From the NCBI RefSeq assembly GCF_008119665.1, contig NZ_CP043046.1, positions 1,736,001 to 1,800,000 of the forward strand: a stretch of DNA of 64,000 bases, given 5' to 3'. Below, piece after piece: positions 45,998 to 54,771 of this stretch. Each line of letters begins with the position of its first letter. Position 1 is the stretch's first letter. Source of the stretch: Pigmentiphaga aceris (GTDB lineage Bacteria > Pseudomonadota > Gammaproteobacteria > Burkholderiales > Burkholderiaceae_B). Made by a program: the position numbers and the translations under genes. Under the pieces are notes generated by a model that worked only from the letters and a program-made list of their open reading frames with translations, had not been told where the DNA came from and did no database searches.

Positions 45998-47436
45998 TGC
46001 GCAGCATGTCCGTTACTTTCAAGCGTTGTGCACTGGCCATGAGCGTGCTGTTGGCCGGTTGCTCGCTGACCCCGACGCTTGAGCGTCCCGAGGCACCAAT
46101 CCCGGTGCAGTGGCCGGCGGTGCCGGGTGCCGCCGGGCAAGCTGTTGGTGCACCCACCGTTGCCACGCTGGCCTGGCAGGATTTCGTGGTGGATGCGCGC
46201 CTGCGTGCATTGATCGACCTGTCTTTGCGCAACAACCGTGATCTGCGCCAGGCCTGGCTGAACGTGGAGGCCGCGCGCACACAGTACAGCGTGCAGCGGG
46301 CCGACCGCTTGCCGGGTATCAACGCCGACGCGGGCGCTACCCGTCAGCGTGTTCCGGCAGATCAAAGCACTACCGGGCAGGCAAGCACCCAGAGCAGCTA
46401 TCAGGCAAACATCGGCTTGGCGGCTTTTGAGCTGGATGTGTTCGGCCGTGTTCGTGCGCTGTCCGATGCGGCGCTGGAAGAATTCCTGTCTACGGAAGCC
46501 GCCACGCAAAGCACACACATCACCTTGGTGTCCGAGGTGATCCAGGCGTATCTGACGCGTGAAGGTGCCCAGCGCCGTCATCGTCTGACCGAGCAGACCT
46601 TGGCCTCGCGCGAAGCGTCCTTGAACCTGATCTCCCGTCGCCGTCAGGCGGGCACGGCAACGGCGCTGGACCAGCAAGAGGCCCAGGGACTGACCGAACA
46701 GGCGCGCGTGTCGCTTGCGCGTACCGAGCGTGAAATCCGCCAGAGCACTTATGCACTGGGCCTGCTGGTGGGCGTGAGTGATATCGAAGCGCAACTGGCG
46801 TCGTATCCGGCCAGCGACTTGTTGCTGGTGCAGGATATTGCCGCGGGCACGCCTTCAGACCTGCTTGAACAGCGCCCCGACATTCGGTCGGCGGAACATC
46901 AGCTGCGTGCACGCAATGCCAACATCGGTGCTGCACGCGCGGCGTTCTTCCCGCGCATTTCGCTGACCGGCCTGTTCGGCACGTCCAGCACGGAACTGTC
47001 GAGCCTGTTCGGATCGGGCCAGCTTGCGTGGTCCTTCATGCCGCAGGTGACCTTGCCGATCTTCGATGGCGGGCGCAATCAGGCCAATCTGGATCTCGCC
47101 ACGATTCGCAAGGACAGTGCGGTGGCGGGTTACGAGAAAGCGGTGCAGACGGCTTTCCGCGAAGTGGCCGATGCGCTGGCGGCTACCGATACCTTGCGTC
47201 GTGAAGAAGCGGCACAACGGGCATTGGTGGCCAGCAGCCAGGAAACGCTGCGTCTGTCGCAGGCACGTTACCGCGCCGGGGTCGATGACCACCTGCGTTA
47301 CCTGGATGCACAGCGCAACGACTTCGTCAATCAGACCAGCCTGATCGACATCGGCACTCAGCGGCAGATGGCGCTTGCCAGCCTGTTCCGGTCCTTGGGT
47401 GGTGGTTGGCAATCGGCATCGCCGCAAGTGAATTAG
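45997..47436 (+). CDS. RND outer-membrane channel lipoprotein (OprM/NodT family)
   Basis: A 479-residue TolC-like factor of the NodT/CusC family. Lipobox LAGC near residue 22. The internally repeated helical architecture shows LRNNRDLRQAWLNVEAAR in the first half and the diagnostic LEQRPDIRSAEHQLRARNANIGAARAAFFP split by a turn. ATG at 45997 overlaps the pump stop; the frame is open much further upstream but only as a shadow of the pump gene. Completes the tripartite pump. Confidence 0.95.
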   Translation: MRSMSVTFKRCALAMSVLLAGCSLTPTLERPEAPIPVQWPAVPGAAGQAVGAPTVATLAWQDFVVDARLRALIDLSLRNNRDLRQAWLNVEAARTQYSVQRADRLPGINADAGATRQRVPADQSTTGQASTQSSYQANIGLAAFELDVFGRVRALSDAALEEFLSTEAATQSTHITLVSEVIQAYLTREGAQRRHRLTEQTLASREASLNLISRRRQAGTATALDQQEAQGLTEQARVSLARTEREIRQSTYALGLLVGVSDIEAQLASYPASDLLLVQDIAAGTPSDLLEQRPDIRSAEHQLRARNANIGAARAAFFPRISLTGLFGTSSTELSSLFGSGQLAWSFMPQVTLPIFDGGRNQANLDLATIRKDSAVAGYEKAVQTAFREVADALAATDTLRREEAAQRALVASSQETLRLSQARYRAGVDDHLRYLDAQRNDFVNQTSLIDIGTQRQMALASLFRSLGGGWQSASPQVN

Positions 47437-47953
47437 GGAATCCGCTGAGCCTCGGTGCGCAGGCAGATTCAAGTCGCACGATGAGCGACGAGCTGGGGTG
47501 TGATGTGGCGGAGAATTCCCGCCGCATTACACCCCGTTTTGCCTTGTTTGCGGGCTGGCGCACCGATCTGTGTACACCGATAGATGTCGTGCACGCCGGC
47601 CGATATGCGCAGCGCGGTCAGTCATGGCTCGGGGCGGCGGTGACGTATGACAACGGACCACCAGCGCCATGCCATTTTTCTTGCGTGCCAGGCTGATCTG
47701 GCTGCAACTGTTTGCGTCGGTGCAACGTATGGACCTGCGCAAGATGGTGGACCGCCAGGTGGCGCTTGTCTCATCATTGTTGATGAGGTGTTTGGTAGAA
47801 TCGCTCGCTCTGTCTGCGTCTGCCAGCCGGACCCGGCAGGAAGAGCCTGTTTCCGTTTCGAGGGGCTCGAATGACTCGTCAGCGTGCGGTTTGCATGCCT
47901 GCCGTGGGCATCTCCATGAACGGAAAGCGTGATGACTTGAGGAATGTCAGACG
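47437..47953. other. No convincing gene
   Basis: About 520 bp between the efflux operon and the histidine kinase. Short frames on both strands lack start contexts and protein-like composition. No clear terminator or promoter stood out. Confidence 0.5.
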
Positions 47954-49159
47954 ATGAGTGGCCGAACGTTCGACGACGATATTGCTGCGATATCCCGCAT
48001 TGATTCGGTAGAGAAGATTCTTCAGGTTGTCTGTAACACCACCGGCATGGGTTTCGCTGCCGTGGCGCGTGTTACTGCTGAACGCTGGGTGGTCTGTGCC
48101 GTGCGCGACCAGATCGAGTTCGGTCTGTGGAAGGGTAGCGAGTTGAAGATCGAAACCACGATCTGCAACGAGATCCGTGGCAGCCGTCAGGCGGTGGTGA
48201 TCGATCACGTGGACGAAGACCCGGTATTCAGCAGGCACCCCACGCCGGCCATGTATGGCTTCCAAAGCTATATCTCGATGCCGATCTTTCGGGAAAACGG
48301 TGAGTTCTTCGGCACGCTCTGTGCCATCGATCCCAAGCCGATGGCCTTGAAGTCGTCTGCCACCGTCGAAATGTTCGAGATTTTCGCGCAGCTGATCGGC
48401 TTCCATCTGGATGCCCAGGAGCGCCTTGCCAGCAGCGAGGCTGCTTTGCTCGATGCTCGTCAGAGTTCGGTGCTGCGTGAGCAGTTCATCGCGGTGCTGG
48501 GACACGATCTGCGCAACCCGCTGGGCTCGATCAACGCAGGCGCGGAAGTGCTTCGGCGCAGTGTGCTCGACACCCGGGCCACGGCCATGGTCACGCTGAT
48601 TCAGAAGAGCGTCGGCCGCATGGCGGTGCTGATCGATAACGTGCTGGACTTTGCGCGCGGCAGGCTGGGTGGTGGGCTGACGCTGGAGCGCAATGCGAAC
48701 AAACCGCTTGAGGCCGAACTGACGCATGTGATTGCCGAGCTGCAATCGATCTGGCCCGATCAGGTCATCAACGCCGATCTGTCGATCATGACGATGGTGG
48801 ACTGTGATCGGGGGCGCGTGGGCCAGCTGCTGTCCAACTTGCTTGCAAATGCGATTTCGCATGGTGCGCCAGGCCGGCCGGTTCAGGTCGAGGCCAGCGA
48901 CAGCGGTGGCTTTTTTGTGTTGTCGGTGATCAATCAGGGTGCGCCGATTCCCGCCAAGACGCTGGACAGCCTGTTCCTGCCATTTTTCCGTGCGGCATCC
49001 AGCCCCAGTCATCAAGGGCTTGGGCTAGGTCTGTACATTGCCACCGAGATTGCGCGTGCGCACGGCGGCACGCTCGATGTGGTGTCGACCACCCGCGAGA
49101 CGCGTTTCACGTTCCGCATGCCTTTGCGCGAAGTCAGACCGGCGCTTGCGCGGCGTTGA
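47954..49159 (+). CDS. GAF-domain histidine kinase
   Basis: A 401-residue soluble sensor kinase. GAF domain about 10-165 (GMGFAAVARVTAERWVVC, then SYISMPIFRENGEFFGTLCAID). HisKA domain: phosphorylated His in LGHDLRNPLGSI. HATPase: N-box LLSNLLANAISHG, G-boxes GLGLGLYIATEIARAHGG. No membrane helix and no adjacent response regulator, so an orphan kinase. Ends 66 bp before an intrinsic terminator. Confidence 0.92.
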   Translation: MSGRTFDDDIAAISRIDSVEKILQVVCNTTGMGFAAVARVTAERWVVCAVRDQIEFGLWKGSELKIETTICNEIRGSRQAVVIDHVDEDPVFSRHPTPAMYGFQSYISMPIFRENGEFFGTLCAIDPKPMALKSSATVEMFEIFAQLIGFHLDAQERLASSEAALLDARQSSVLREQFIAVLGHDLRNPLGSINAGAEVLRRSVLDTRATAMVTLIQKSVGRMAVLIDNVLDFARGRLGGGLTLERNANKPLEAELTHVIAELQSIWPDQVINADLSIMTMVDCDRGRVGQLLSNLLANAISHGAPGRPVQVEASDSGGFFVLSVINQGAPIPAKTLDSLFLPFFRAASSPSHQGLGLGLYIATEIARAHGGTLDVVSTTRETRFTFRMPLREVRPALARR

Positions 49160-49225
49160 ACCGGACCACTTATCCCGACCACGCTTACCCCCACAAAAGA
49201 GGTAGGCGATGCAGGACCTTGCCAT

Positions 49226-49260
49226 ATGCCGGACAATAGCCGTCGATGTCCGGCATTTTT
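49226..49260 (+). terminator. Intrinsic terminator after histidine kinase
   Basis: Perfect 10-bp stem ATGCCGGACA / TGTCCGGCAT with an 11-nt loop, followed by TTTT. It overlaps the upstream part of the next gene's open frame, which supports the later start for that gene. Confidence 0.85.
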
Positions 49261-49290
49261 GTCCGGACCGGTCCTGGGTTCCGCTTGCTC

Positions 49291-50271
49291 ATGAAAAAGA
49301 ACGTTGTCGTCTACAGCCTGATTCCTGAATCCCTGCGTGCAGAATTGGCCGCGCAGTTCAACGTGACGGTTGTCACGCAGCCCAACGGCGAAGGCCGTGC
49401 TGCGTTTCTTGAAGCCCTGCGCGAGGCGCACGGCACCATCGGCGTCGGTGTGAAGTTCGACGAAGCACTGCTCGCACACGCCCCCAATCTGGAAGTGGTT
49501 GCCGCAGGGTCGGCAGGTGTCGATTCGTACGACGTCGATGCGCTGACCCGTCATGGCGTGTTGCTGACCAACGTGCCCTCGGCGGTTACGGAAAGCACGG
49601 CCGATGTGGCGCTGACCTTGATGCTGTGCACGGCACGCCGCGCCATCGAGATGTCCACCCTGATCCGCGAAGGCAAGTGGGAAAAGAGCATTACCCCGGC
49701 ACAGTTCGGCGTGGATGTGCACGGCAAGCGTCTGGGTATCGTGGGCCTGGGCCGGATCGGCACGGCAGTGGCCAAGCGTGGTCACCACGGCTTTGGCATG
49801 CAGGTGCTGTATCACGCCAACAGCCGCAAGCCCGCGCAGGAACAGTCCATGGGCGCGCAGTACCGCGAACTGCCGGCACTGCTGGCCGAGTCTGATTTCG
49901 TGGTGCTGACCGTGCCGCTGAGCGATGCCACCAAGGGTCTGATCGGCAAGGAGGAACTGGCGCTGATGAAGCCCACCGGTATCCTGATCAATATCGCACG
50001 TGGTCCGGTGGTGGACGAAGCCGCTCTGATCGAGGCCTTGCAGGAACGTCGTATTGGCGGTGCCGGCCTGGATGTGTTCGAGCACGAACCCCTGTCGGGC
50101 ACCTCGCCGCTGGCCAGCCTGTCGAATGTCGTGGCCTTGCCGCACATCGGTTCTGCCACGCAGGAAACGCGTGACCGCATGGCGCGCGATGCGGCGGGCA
50201 ATCTGGTTGAAGGCCTGGCCGGACGTCGTCCGACCGATCTGGTCAACCCGGAAGCGCTCGACGCGGCCTGA
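49291..50271 (+). CDS. D-isomer-specific 2-hydroxyacid dehydrogenase (GhrB-like)
   Basis: A 326-residue NAD(P)-dependent enzyme that interconverts 2-keto and D-2-hydroxy acids, with glyoxylate/hydroxypyruvate or 2-ketogluconate as likely substrates. The nucleotide site is GIVGLGRIGTAVAK. Catalytic Arg in NIARGPVVDEAAL, Glu in DVFEHEPL, His in LPHIGSAT. The frame opens at 49246 inside the terminator hairpin, so ATG 49291 is preferred. Followed after 38 bp by a quinone oxidoreductase gene, possibly one transcript. Confidence 0.92.
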   Translation: MKKNVVVYSLIPESLRAELAAQFNVTVVTQPNGEGRAAFLEALREAHGTIGVGVKFDEALLAHAPNLEVVAAGSAGVDSYDVDALTRHGVLLTNVPSAVTESTADVALTLMLCTARRAIEMSTLIREGKWEKSITPAQFGVDVHGKRLGIVGLGRIGTAVAKRGHHGFGMQVLYHANSRKPAQEQSMGAQYRELPALLAESDFVVLTVPLSDATKGLIGKEELALMKPTGILINIARGPVVDEAALIEALQERRIGGAGLDVFEHEPLSGTSPLASLSNVVALPHIGSATQETRDRMARDAAGNLVEGLAGRRPTDLVNPEALDAA

Positions 50272-50309
50272 GCCGTTTTCAGTTATCCCTTGTTGCCAGG
50301 AGAGAACGC

Positions 50310-51287
50310 ATGCTTGCAGTAGAAATTTCGCGTCCCGGCGGGCCGGAAGTGCTGGTTTCGGCTGAAAGGCCGATGCCGGTTCCCGGGCCGGGCCAGGTCT
50401 TGATCAAGGTAGCTGCTGCCGGCATCAACCGGCCGGATCTGATGCAGCGTGCCGGCAAATACCCGGCTCCGCCCGGCGCATCCGATCTGCCCGGATTGGA
50501 AGTGGCCGGCGAGATCGTCGCCGGCGATGCGGCCTTGGGGGGCTTCTCGATTGGCGACAAGGTGTGTGCGCTGACGCCGGGCGGTGGCTACGCGGAATAC
50601 TGCCTGACCCACGCCCAGCACTGCCTGCCGATCCCGGAAGGCTTGAGCATGGTGGAAGCGGCCAGCCTGCCGGAAACTTTCTTCACGGTCTGGATCAACG
50701 TCTTCGACCGGTCCAAGCTTGCACCGGGTGAATCCTTGCTGGTGCATGGCGGGGCAAGCGGTATCGGCACCACTGCCATTCAGCTGGCACGTGCGTTTGA
50801 CCATCCGGTGTATGCCACCGTGGGTAGCGACGAGCGGGTGGCGGCGGTGGAAAAGCTGGGTGCCACGCGCGGCATCAACTACCGCACGCAGGACTTCGCG
50901 CAGGAAGTTCGCCAACTGACCAATGGTCACGGCGTGGACGTGATCCTGGACATGGTGGCGGGTTCCTATATTCCGCGTGATATCGAATGCCTGGCCGACG
51001 ATGGCCGGATCGCGATCATTGCGCTGCAAGGCGGAACCAAGGCTGAAGTCGATCTGGTTCATCTGTTGAAGCGCCGCATCTCGATCAGCGGATCTGCACT
51101 GCGCCCGCGTAGCGACGCCTACAAAGGGCAGATCGCCACTGCACTGCGTGAGCAGGTCTGGCCGCTGTTTGCGCAAGGCAAGCTGCGCCCGCAGGTGCAT
51201 GCCAGTTTCCCGCTGGGGCAGGCGGGCGACGCGCACCGGATGATGGAAAGCGGGGCGCACATCGGCAAGATCGTGCTGACCGTGTAA
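50310..51287 (+). CDS. NAD(P)H quinone oxidoreductase (PIG3/Qor-type MDR)
   Basis: A 325-residue zinc-free medium-chain reductase. GroES-like half: PGPGQVLIKVAAAGINRPDLMQR. Nucleotide site: LLVHGGASGIGTTAIQLA. The zinc ligands of alcohol dehydrogenases are absent. Length and the RAGKYPAPPGASDLPGLE segment fit the PIG3 family of quinone reductases. Electrons from NADPH reduce quinones in the cytoplasm. Good ribosome-binding site (AGGAGAGAACGC). Confidence 0.92.
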   Translation: MLAVEISRPGGPEVLVSAERPMPVPGPGQVLIKVAAAGINRPDLMQRAGKYPAPPGASDLPGLEVAGEIVAGDAALGGFSIGDKVCALTPGGGYAEYCLTHAQHCLPIPEGLSMVEAASLPETFFTVWINVFDRSKLAPGESLLVHGGASGIGTTAIQLARAFDHPVYATVGSDERVAAVEKLGATRGINYRTQDFAQEVRQLTNGHGVDVILDMVAGSYIPRDIECLADDGRIAIIALQGGTKAEVDLVHLLKRRISISGSALRPRSDAYKGQIATALREQVWPLFAQGKLRPQVHASFPLGQAGDAHRMMESGAHIGKIVLTV

Positions 51288-51307
51288 GGGTAGGTTTGTT
51301 CGACCGA

Positions 51308-51334
51308 GCACGGCATGGCCAACCCATGCCGTGC
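51308..51334 (+). terminator. Hairpin after quinone oxidoreductase
   Basis: GCACGGCATGG / CCATGCCGTGC, perfect 11-bp stem, 5-nt loop, 21 bp after the stop. No T-run follows. A second hairpin lies at 51352-51380. Confidence 0.55.
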
Positions 51335-51351
51335 CGCAAATGCCGCTGAAC

Positions 51352-51380
51352 GCACCTTGCTGGCAATCGCTGCAAGGTGC
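51352..51380. repeat. Inverted repeat GCACCTTGC / GCAAGGTGC
   Basis: Perfect 9-bp arms with an 11-nt loop, in the gap before tpiA. Shares ACCTTGC/GCAAGGT with the dyad at 54627-54652. Confidence 0.45.
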
Positions 51381-51568
51381 AATTAGCAACGTTCCGGCCC
51401 GACATTCGTGGTGGATGGGCCGGGCAAATCGGTTTCCGGCGCAAAAGCCGATACAATGCCCGTTTGTCTGCGGCGGCTTTTTCGCGCCCGCTACGTGACC
51501 ATGTCGGGGAATCAGCCCGGGTTCACGTCCCACCATGCATATCAGGCACAGGCCTTTCATTCCAGCCC

Positions 51569-52393
51569 ATGAGCGTCTCTACCGCATCGAATAGTTCGGG
51601 AAGCACCGCCAGCAAGTCCACTGCCAGCAAGTCCATTCGCAAGCTGGTTCTTGGCAACTGGAAGCTGCACGGCACCTTGTCCGCCAACGGGTCGCTTCTG
51701 TCGGCCGTTCGCGAAGGCGTGGCCAACTCGGCCATCACGGCATCTTGCGATGTCGGCGTCTGCGTGCCTTTCCCGTATCTGGCGCAAGCCGAATCGGCCC
51801 TGACCGGCTCGGACCTCGCCTGGGGCGCACAAGATGTCAGCGCCCACGCAAGCGGTGCCTATACCGGTGAAGTGTCGGCCACCATGCTGCGCGACTTCGG
51901 CAGCCGCTACGTGCTGGTCGGCCACTCCGAGCGCCGCATGTATCACGCCGAGTCGGACCAACTGGTTGCCGACAAGGCCAAGATCGCGCTCGACGCCGGT
52001 CTGATCCCGGTGGTGTGTATCGGTGAATCGTTGGCTGAACGCGAAGCCGATCAAACCCTGTCCATCGTCGAACGCCAACTGGCACCGGTATTGGCACTGG
52101 GCAGCGACGTCGTGCGTCGCTTGGTCATTGCCTACGAACCCGTGTGGGCCATCGGCACTGGCAAGACCGCCAGCCCCGAACAAGCCCAGGACGTGCATGC
52201 GGCCATCCGCAAGCTGCTGGGCGAAGACGGTGCGTCCGTGCGCTTGCTGTACGGCGGCAGCGTCAAGGGGGCCAATGCGGCCAGCCTGTTTGCCATGGCC
52301 GACATCGATGGCGGCCTGATTGGTGGTGCGGCGCTCAACGCCGAAGAATTCTTGCGTATCGCGGAAGCGGGCGCTTCAACCCGGAGTTTCTGA
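51569..52393 (+). CDS. tpiA: Triosephosphate isomerase
   Basis: A 274-residue glycolytic enzyme interconverting dihydroxyacetone phosphate and glyceraldehyde 3-phosphate. LVLGNWKLHG holds the N-terminal Asn/Lys, VLVGHSERR the catalytic His, and AYEPVWAIGTG the catalytic Glu. A Ser/Thr-rich tail of about 20 residues (SNSSGSTASKSTASKS) precedes the barrel, longer than in most homologues. ATG at 51569; the open frame upstream is non-coding. Overlaps secG by one base (TGATG), the order seen in Bordetella and relatives. Confidence 0.97.
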   Translation: MSVSTASNSSGSTASKSTASKSIRKLVLGNWKLHGTLSANGSLLSAVREGVANSAITASCDVGVCVPFPYLAQAESALTGSDLAWGAQDVSAHASGAYTGEVSATMLRDFGSRYVLVGHSERRMYHAESDQLVADKAKIALDAGLIPVVCIGESLAEREADQTLSIVERQLAPVLALGSDVVRRLVIAYEPVWAIGTGKTASPEQAQDVHAAIRKLLGEDGASVRLLYGGSVKGANAASLFAMADIDGGLIGGAALNAEEFLRIAEAGASTRSF

Positions 52394-52812
52394 TGTCCAT
52401 GTTGTTTACGGTCCTGCTCGTCGTGCAGGTGATTTCTGCGTTGTCCATCATCGTGCTGGTCCTGCTTCAACAGGGCAAGGGTGCCGACATGGGCTCCGCA
52501 TTCGGCGGTGGTTCGGCCGGTAGCCTGTTCGGTGCCACCGGTGCTGCCAACTTCCTGTCGCGCAGCACCAAGTGGGCCGCCGTGGTCTTCTTCGTCACCA
52601 CCGCATCGCTGGCCTACGTCGGTACGCGTCCGCTTGGCGCAACCGCACCTGGTGGCGGCGGCGTGATGGAAAACGTGCCGGCTGATCGTTCCGTTCCGTC
52701 GGTGCCGGGCCAGCCCGCCGCATCGGGTTCGACGTCCAGCGTGCCGTCCGTGCCGGCGACCCCGGCTCCGGCTCAAAATTCTGGTGCCGTGCCTGCAACG
52801 CCCGCGAAATAA
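52393..52812 (+). CDS. secG: Preprotein translocase subunit SecG
   Basis: A 139-residue inner-membrane protein of the Sec channel. Two helices: FTVLLVVQVISALSIIVLVL, then, after the QQGKGADMGSAFGGG loop that is diagnostic of SecG, FLSRSTKWAAVVFFVTTASL. The C-terminal tail is Pro/Ser/Ala-rich, as in other Alcaligenaceae. Translationally coupled to tpiA. Confidence 0.96.
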   Translation: MSMLFTVLLVVQVISALSIIVLVLLQQGKGADMGSAFGGGSAGSLFGATGAANFLSRSTKWAAVVFFVTTASLAYVGTRPLGATAPGGGGVMENVPADRSVPSVPGQPAASGSTSSVPSVPATPAPAQNSGAVPATPAK

Positions 52813-52840
52813 CTGATATACTTTCTGTCTTGGTTGCACC

Positions 52841-52925
52841 GCCGTCGTGGTGAAATTGGTAGACACGCTATCTTGAGGGGGTAGTGGCGAAAGCTGTGCG
52901 AGTTCGAGTCTCGCCGACGGCACCA
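52841..52925 (+). tRNA. tRNA-Leu (anticodon GAG)
   Basis: Acceptor GCCGTCG/CGACGGC, discriminator A, CCA encoded. D arm TGGTGAAATTGGTAGACA, anticodon loop with CTTGAGG, long variable arm, T loop GTTCGAGTC. Class II, close in layout to E. coli leuU. Ends 41 bp before an intrinsic terminator. Confidence 0.96.
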
Positions 52926-52966
52926 AGATTGGTACTGAAATAGGTACCCAGAATATCGGTAGTAAA

Positions 52967-53001
52967 CAAAAGCCCGCGAACGAAAGTTCAGCGGGCTTTT
53001 G
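52967..53001 (+). terminator. Intrinsic terminator after tRNA-Leu
   Basis: CAAAAGCCCGC / GCGGGCTTTTG, 11-bp stem with flanking A- and T-runs, 13-nt loop. Ends the tpiA-secG-tRNA transcript. Confidence 0.85.
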
Positions 53002-53134
53002 TTATTCGCGGGTATCGCGTCGCAAAGTATTGGACAGGATTGGATTGGCCTCGTCACCTCATCAGCCACTTCAAAGTTAAACTTGCCTACCCGCTCGTCT
53101 ATATGTTCGAGCGACAACGGAGCGTTCAATCTAC

Positions 53135-53548
53135 ATGTCGTGCCCGAAGTGCAATAGCGACGACTGGAAATCGGCAAGCCTTGTGTATAGCGAAGGATTG
53201 ACGCATGTCTCTGTTCGCGCCACGGGCATTGCTTCTGGCGAACCGGGAGGCGGGATTGGTACCTTCGTGGCATCGGGGCTCAATCAGACCCACGCGTCTC
53301 GTTTGGCTGCACCGCCTCAGCGAAGCAGCCTGAGCTTTTTCTTCGGAATTCTCACCGCGCTGTCGCTATTCCTGTGTTTTGCCATGTCCTGGCTATGGCT
53401 GATCGCGGTGTTGTTTTGCGCCTTGGGCATGTTCGTGTATTTCGAGACCGAAAGCGGGCATGATGAGGCGCACGAGTCGGCGATGGCCGCTTGGAGAGAG
53501 TTGCGGCGGTGTGAGCGGTGTGGGACTTTCTATAAACCGACAGAGTAG
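53135..53548 (+). CDS. Hypothetical membrane protein with terminal zinc ribbons
   Basis: A 137-residue protein with MSCPKCNSDDWKSAS at the N-terminus and CERCGTFYKP at the C-terminus; the two CxxC pairs probably come together as one zinc ribbon. Between them two hydrophobic helices (about 70-105: FFFGILTALSLFLCFAMSWLWLIAV) anchor it in the membrane. No known family. It sits where the nuo operon usually follows tRNA-Leu in Bordetella-like genomes. Confidence 0.7.
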   Translation: MSCPKCNSDDWKSASLVYSEGLTHVSVRATGIASGEPGGGIGTFVASGLNQTHASRLAAPPQRSSLSFFFGILTALSLFLCFAMSWLWLIAVLFCALGMFVYFETESGHDEAHESAMAAWRELRRCERCGTFYKPTE

Positions 53549-53631
53549 CTTTTTCGGGCAGATTGGTGCTTGCGCAGCACCTGCGGTCCTGCCCAACTCA
53601 ACAACGAATCCAGCCTCAGCCTCTCGACGGT

Positions 53632-54585
53632 TTACGAAACCGGCAGCGTCTCCGCATCGTCCGGCACTTCCACCGCATACCCCGCCGCCGCCCATGCCTG
53701 CATGCCGCCCGTCAACGGCCGCACCCGTCGATAACCGCGCCGCATCAACTGGCGCGCCAGGCGTGCCGCGGTGACTTCATTCGGGCAATCGCAATACAGA
53801 ATCACGTCGGTATCCGCGCCGATATCCAGGTCAAGCCGTGAGATATCCAGATCAGGCACAGGCAAAGACCCAGGAATACGGCCGGCAGCCTGCGAGTCGG
53901 TCGGACGCACATCCAGAATTACCAGCGACGCACCTTTGTCGCGCAGGGTGCCCAGTTCGTGCACTGAAATCCGCGACATGCGCAGCGTGCGGATCAGTGC
54001 GTGGCGTTGCCACCACTTGAATGCGACGAACAAGGCCAATGCCGCCAACAACAGCAGTGCGCCCCACGTGCCCAGCGCCTGAATGGTGGCCAGCACGTCG
54101 TCAATGGCGGTGGAAAATACGGTGCCCAACACCAGCGCCACGCTGGTCCAGATCGCGGCACCTGCGGCATCGAACAGCAGGAAGCTGGTGCGTGGTGTAC
54201 CCACCGTGCCGGCCAGCGTGCTGGCCAGCGATGCAAAGCCGGGAATGAACTTCGCCACCAGCAGCGACGGTGCGCCCCAGCGGGAATAGATGTTTGCGGT
54301 CTGGCGCATGCAGGTGTCTGGCGATAGCGACAGTTTGCAGAGCGCGGCCATGACGCGGCGACCGTATCGCCGGCCAGCGGTGAACCAGACGAAATCCGCC
54401 ACCAGCGCGGCCGCCACGGCGGTTGCCAGCACCGCACCGATCGAATAATCCCCCCGGCTGGTCAGCGCGCCGACCATGATCAAGGTCGGGTAGGCGGGAA
54501 CCGGCGCGCCAAGTTGCGTGACCAGTACGTTGGCGAACACCAGGTACAGGCCGTAGGTTTCGATCAGGTGAAACAGCGCTTGCAT
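53632..54585 (-). CDS. DedA-family membrane protein fused to rhodanese domain
   Basis: A 317-residue fusion. Residues about 1-200 are DedA/VTT: helices, AGRRYGRRV, then the re-entrant-loop-like RWGAPSLLVAKFIPGFASLAS. DedA proteins are flippase-like lipid transporters tied to membrane potential. Residues about 210-310 are a rhodanese: LVILDVRPTDSQAAGRIPGS, then the catalytic Cys in LYCDCPNEVTAARLA. This fusion is known in proteobacteria. ATG 54585; an upstream extension crosses a 12-bp dyad and is unlikely. Confidence 0.88.
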   Translation of the reverse strand: MQALFHLIETYGLYLVFANVLVTQLGAPVPAYPTLIMVGALTSRGDYSIGAVLATAVAAALVADFVWFTAGRRYGRRVMAALCKLSLSPDTCMRQTANIYSRWGAPSLLVAKFIPGFASLASTLAGTVGTPRTSFLLFDAAGAAIWTSVALVLGTVFSTAIDDVLATIQALGTWGALLLLAALALFVAFKWWQRHALIRTLRMSRISVHELGTLRDKGASLVILDVRPTDSQAAGRIPGSLPVPDLDISRLDLDIGADTDVILYCDCPNEVTAARLARQLMRRGYRRVRPLTGGMQAWAAAGYAVEVPDDAETLPVS

Positions 54586-54626
54586 GGGGGCAACCGAACA
54601 AAAAGGGGGAAAGGGCGGGCCGACGC

Positions 54627-54652
54627 TGCCACCTTGCAACTGCAAGGTGGCA
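54627..54652. repeat. 12-bp dyad upstream of DedA-rhodanese gene
   Basis: TGCCACCTTGCA-AC-TGCAAGGTGGCA, perfect arms and a 2-bp centre. Situated 42 bp upstream of the DedA-type start, so a possible operator. The core ACCTTGC/GCAAGGT is shared with 51352-51380. Confidence 0.5.
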
Positions 54653-54771
54653 ATGCATTGAAAGCAGGGCGTCGATGGCAACACAACCATGACAACCGGC
54701 AACCGACAACGCAGCGCGGGGCGGCACGTGTATTGTGCCGCCCCGCGCCGTTTCACGCCGCTTTCATTCGA

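Noticed and set aside
47437..47953. Small gene between efflux operon and histidine kinase
   Set aside because: Several short frames, none with a start signal or recognisable product.
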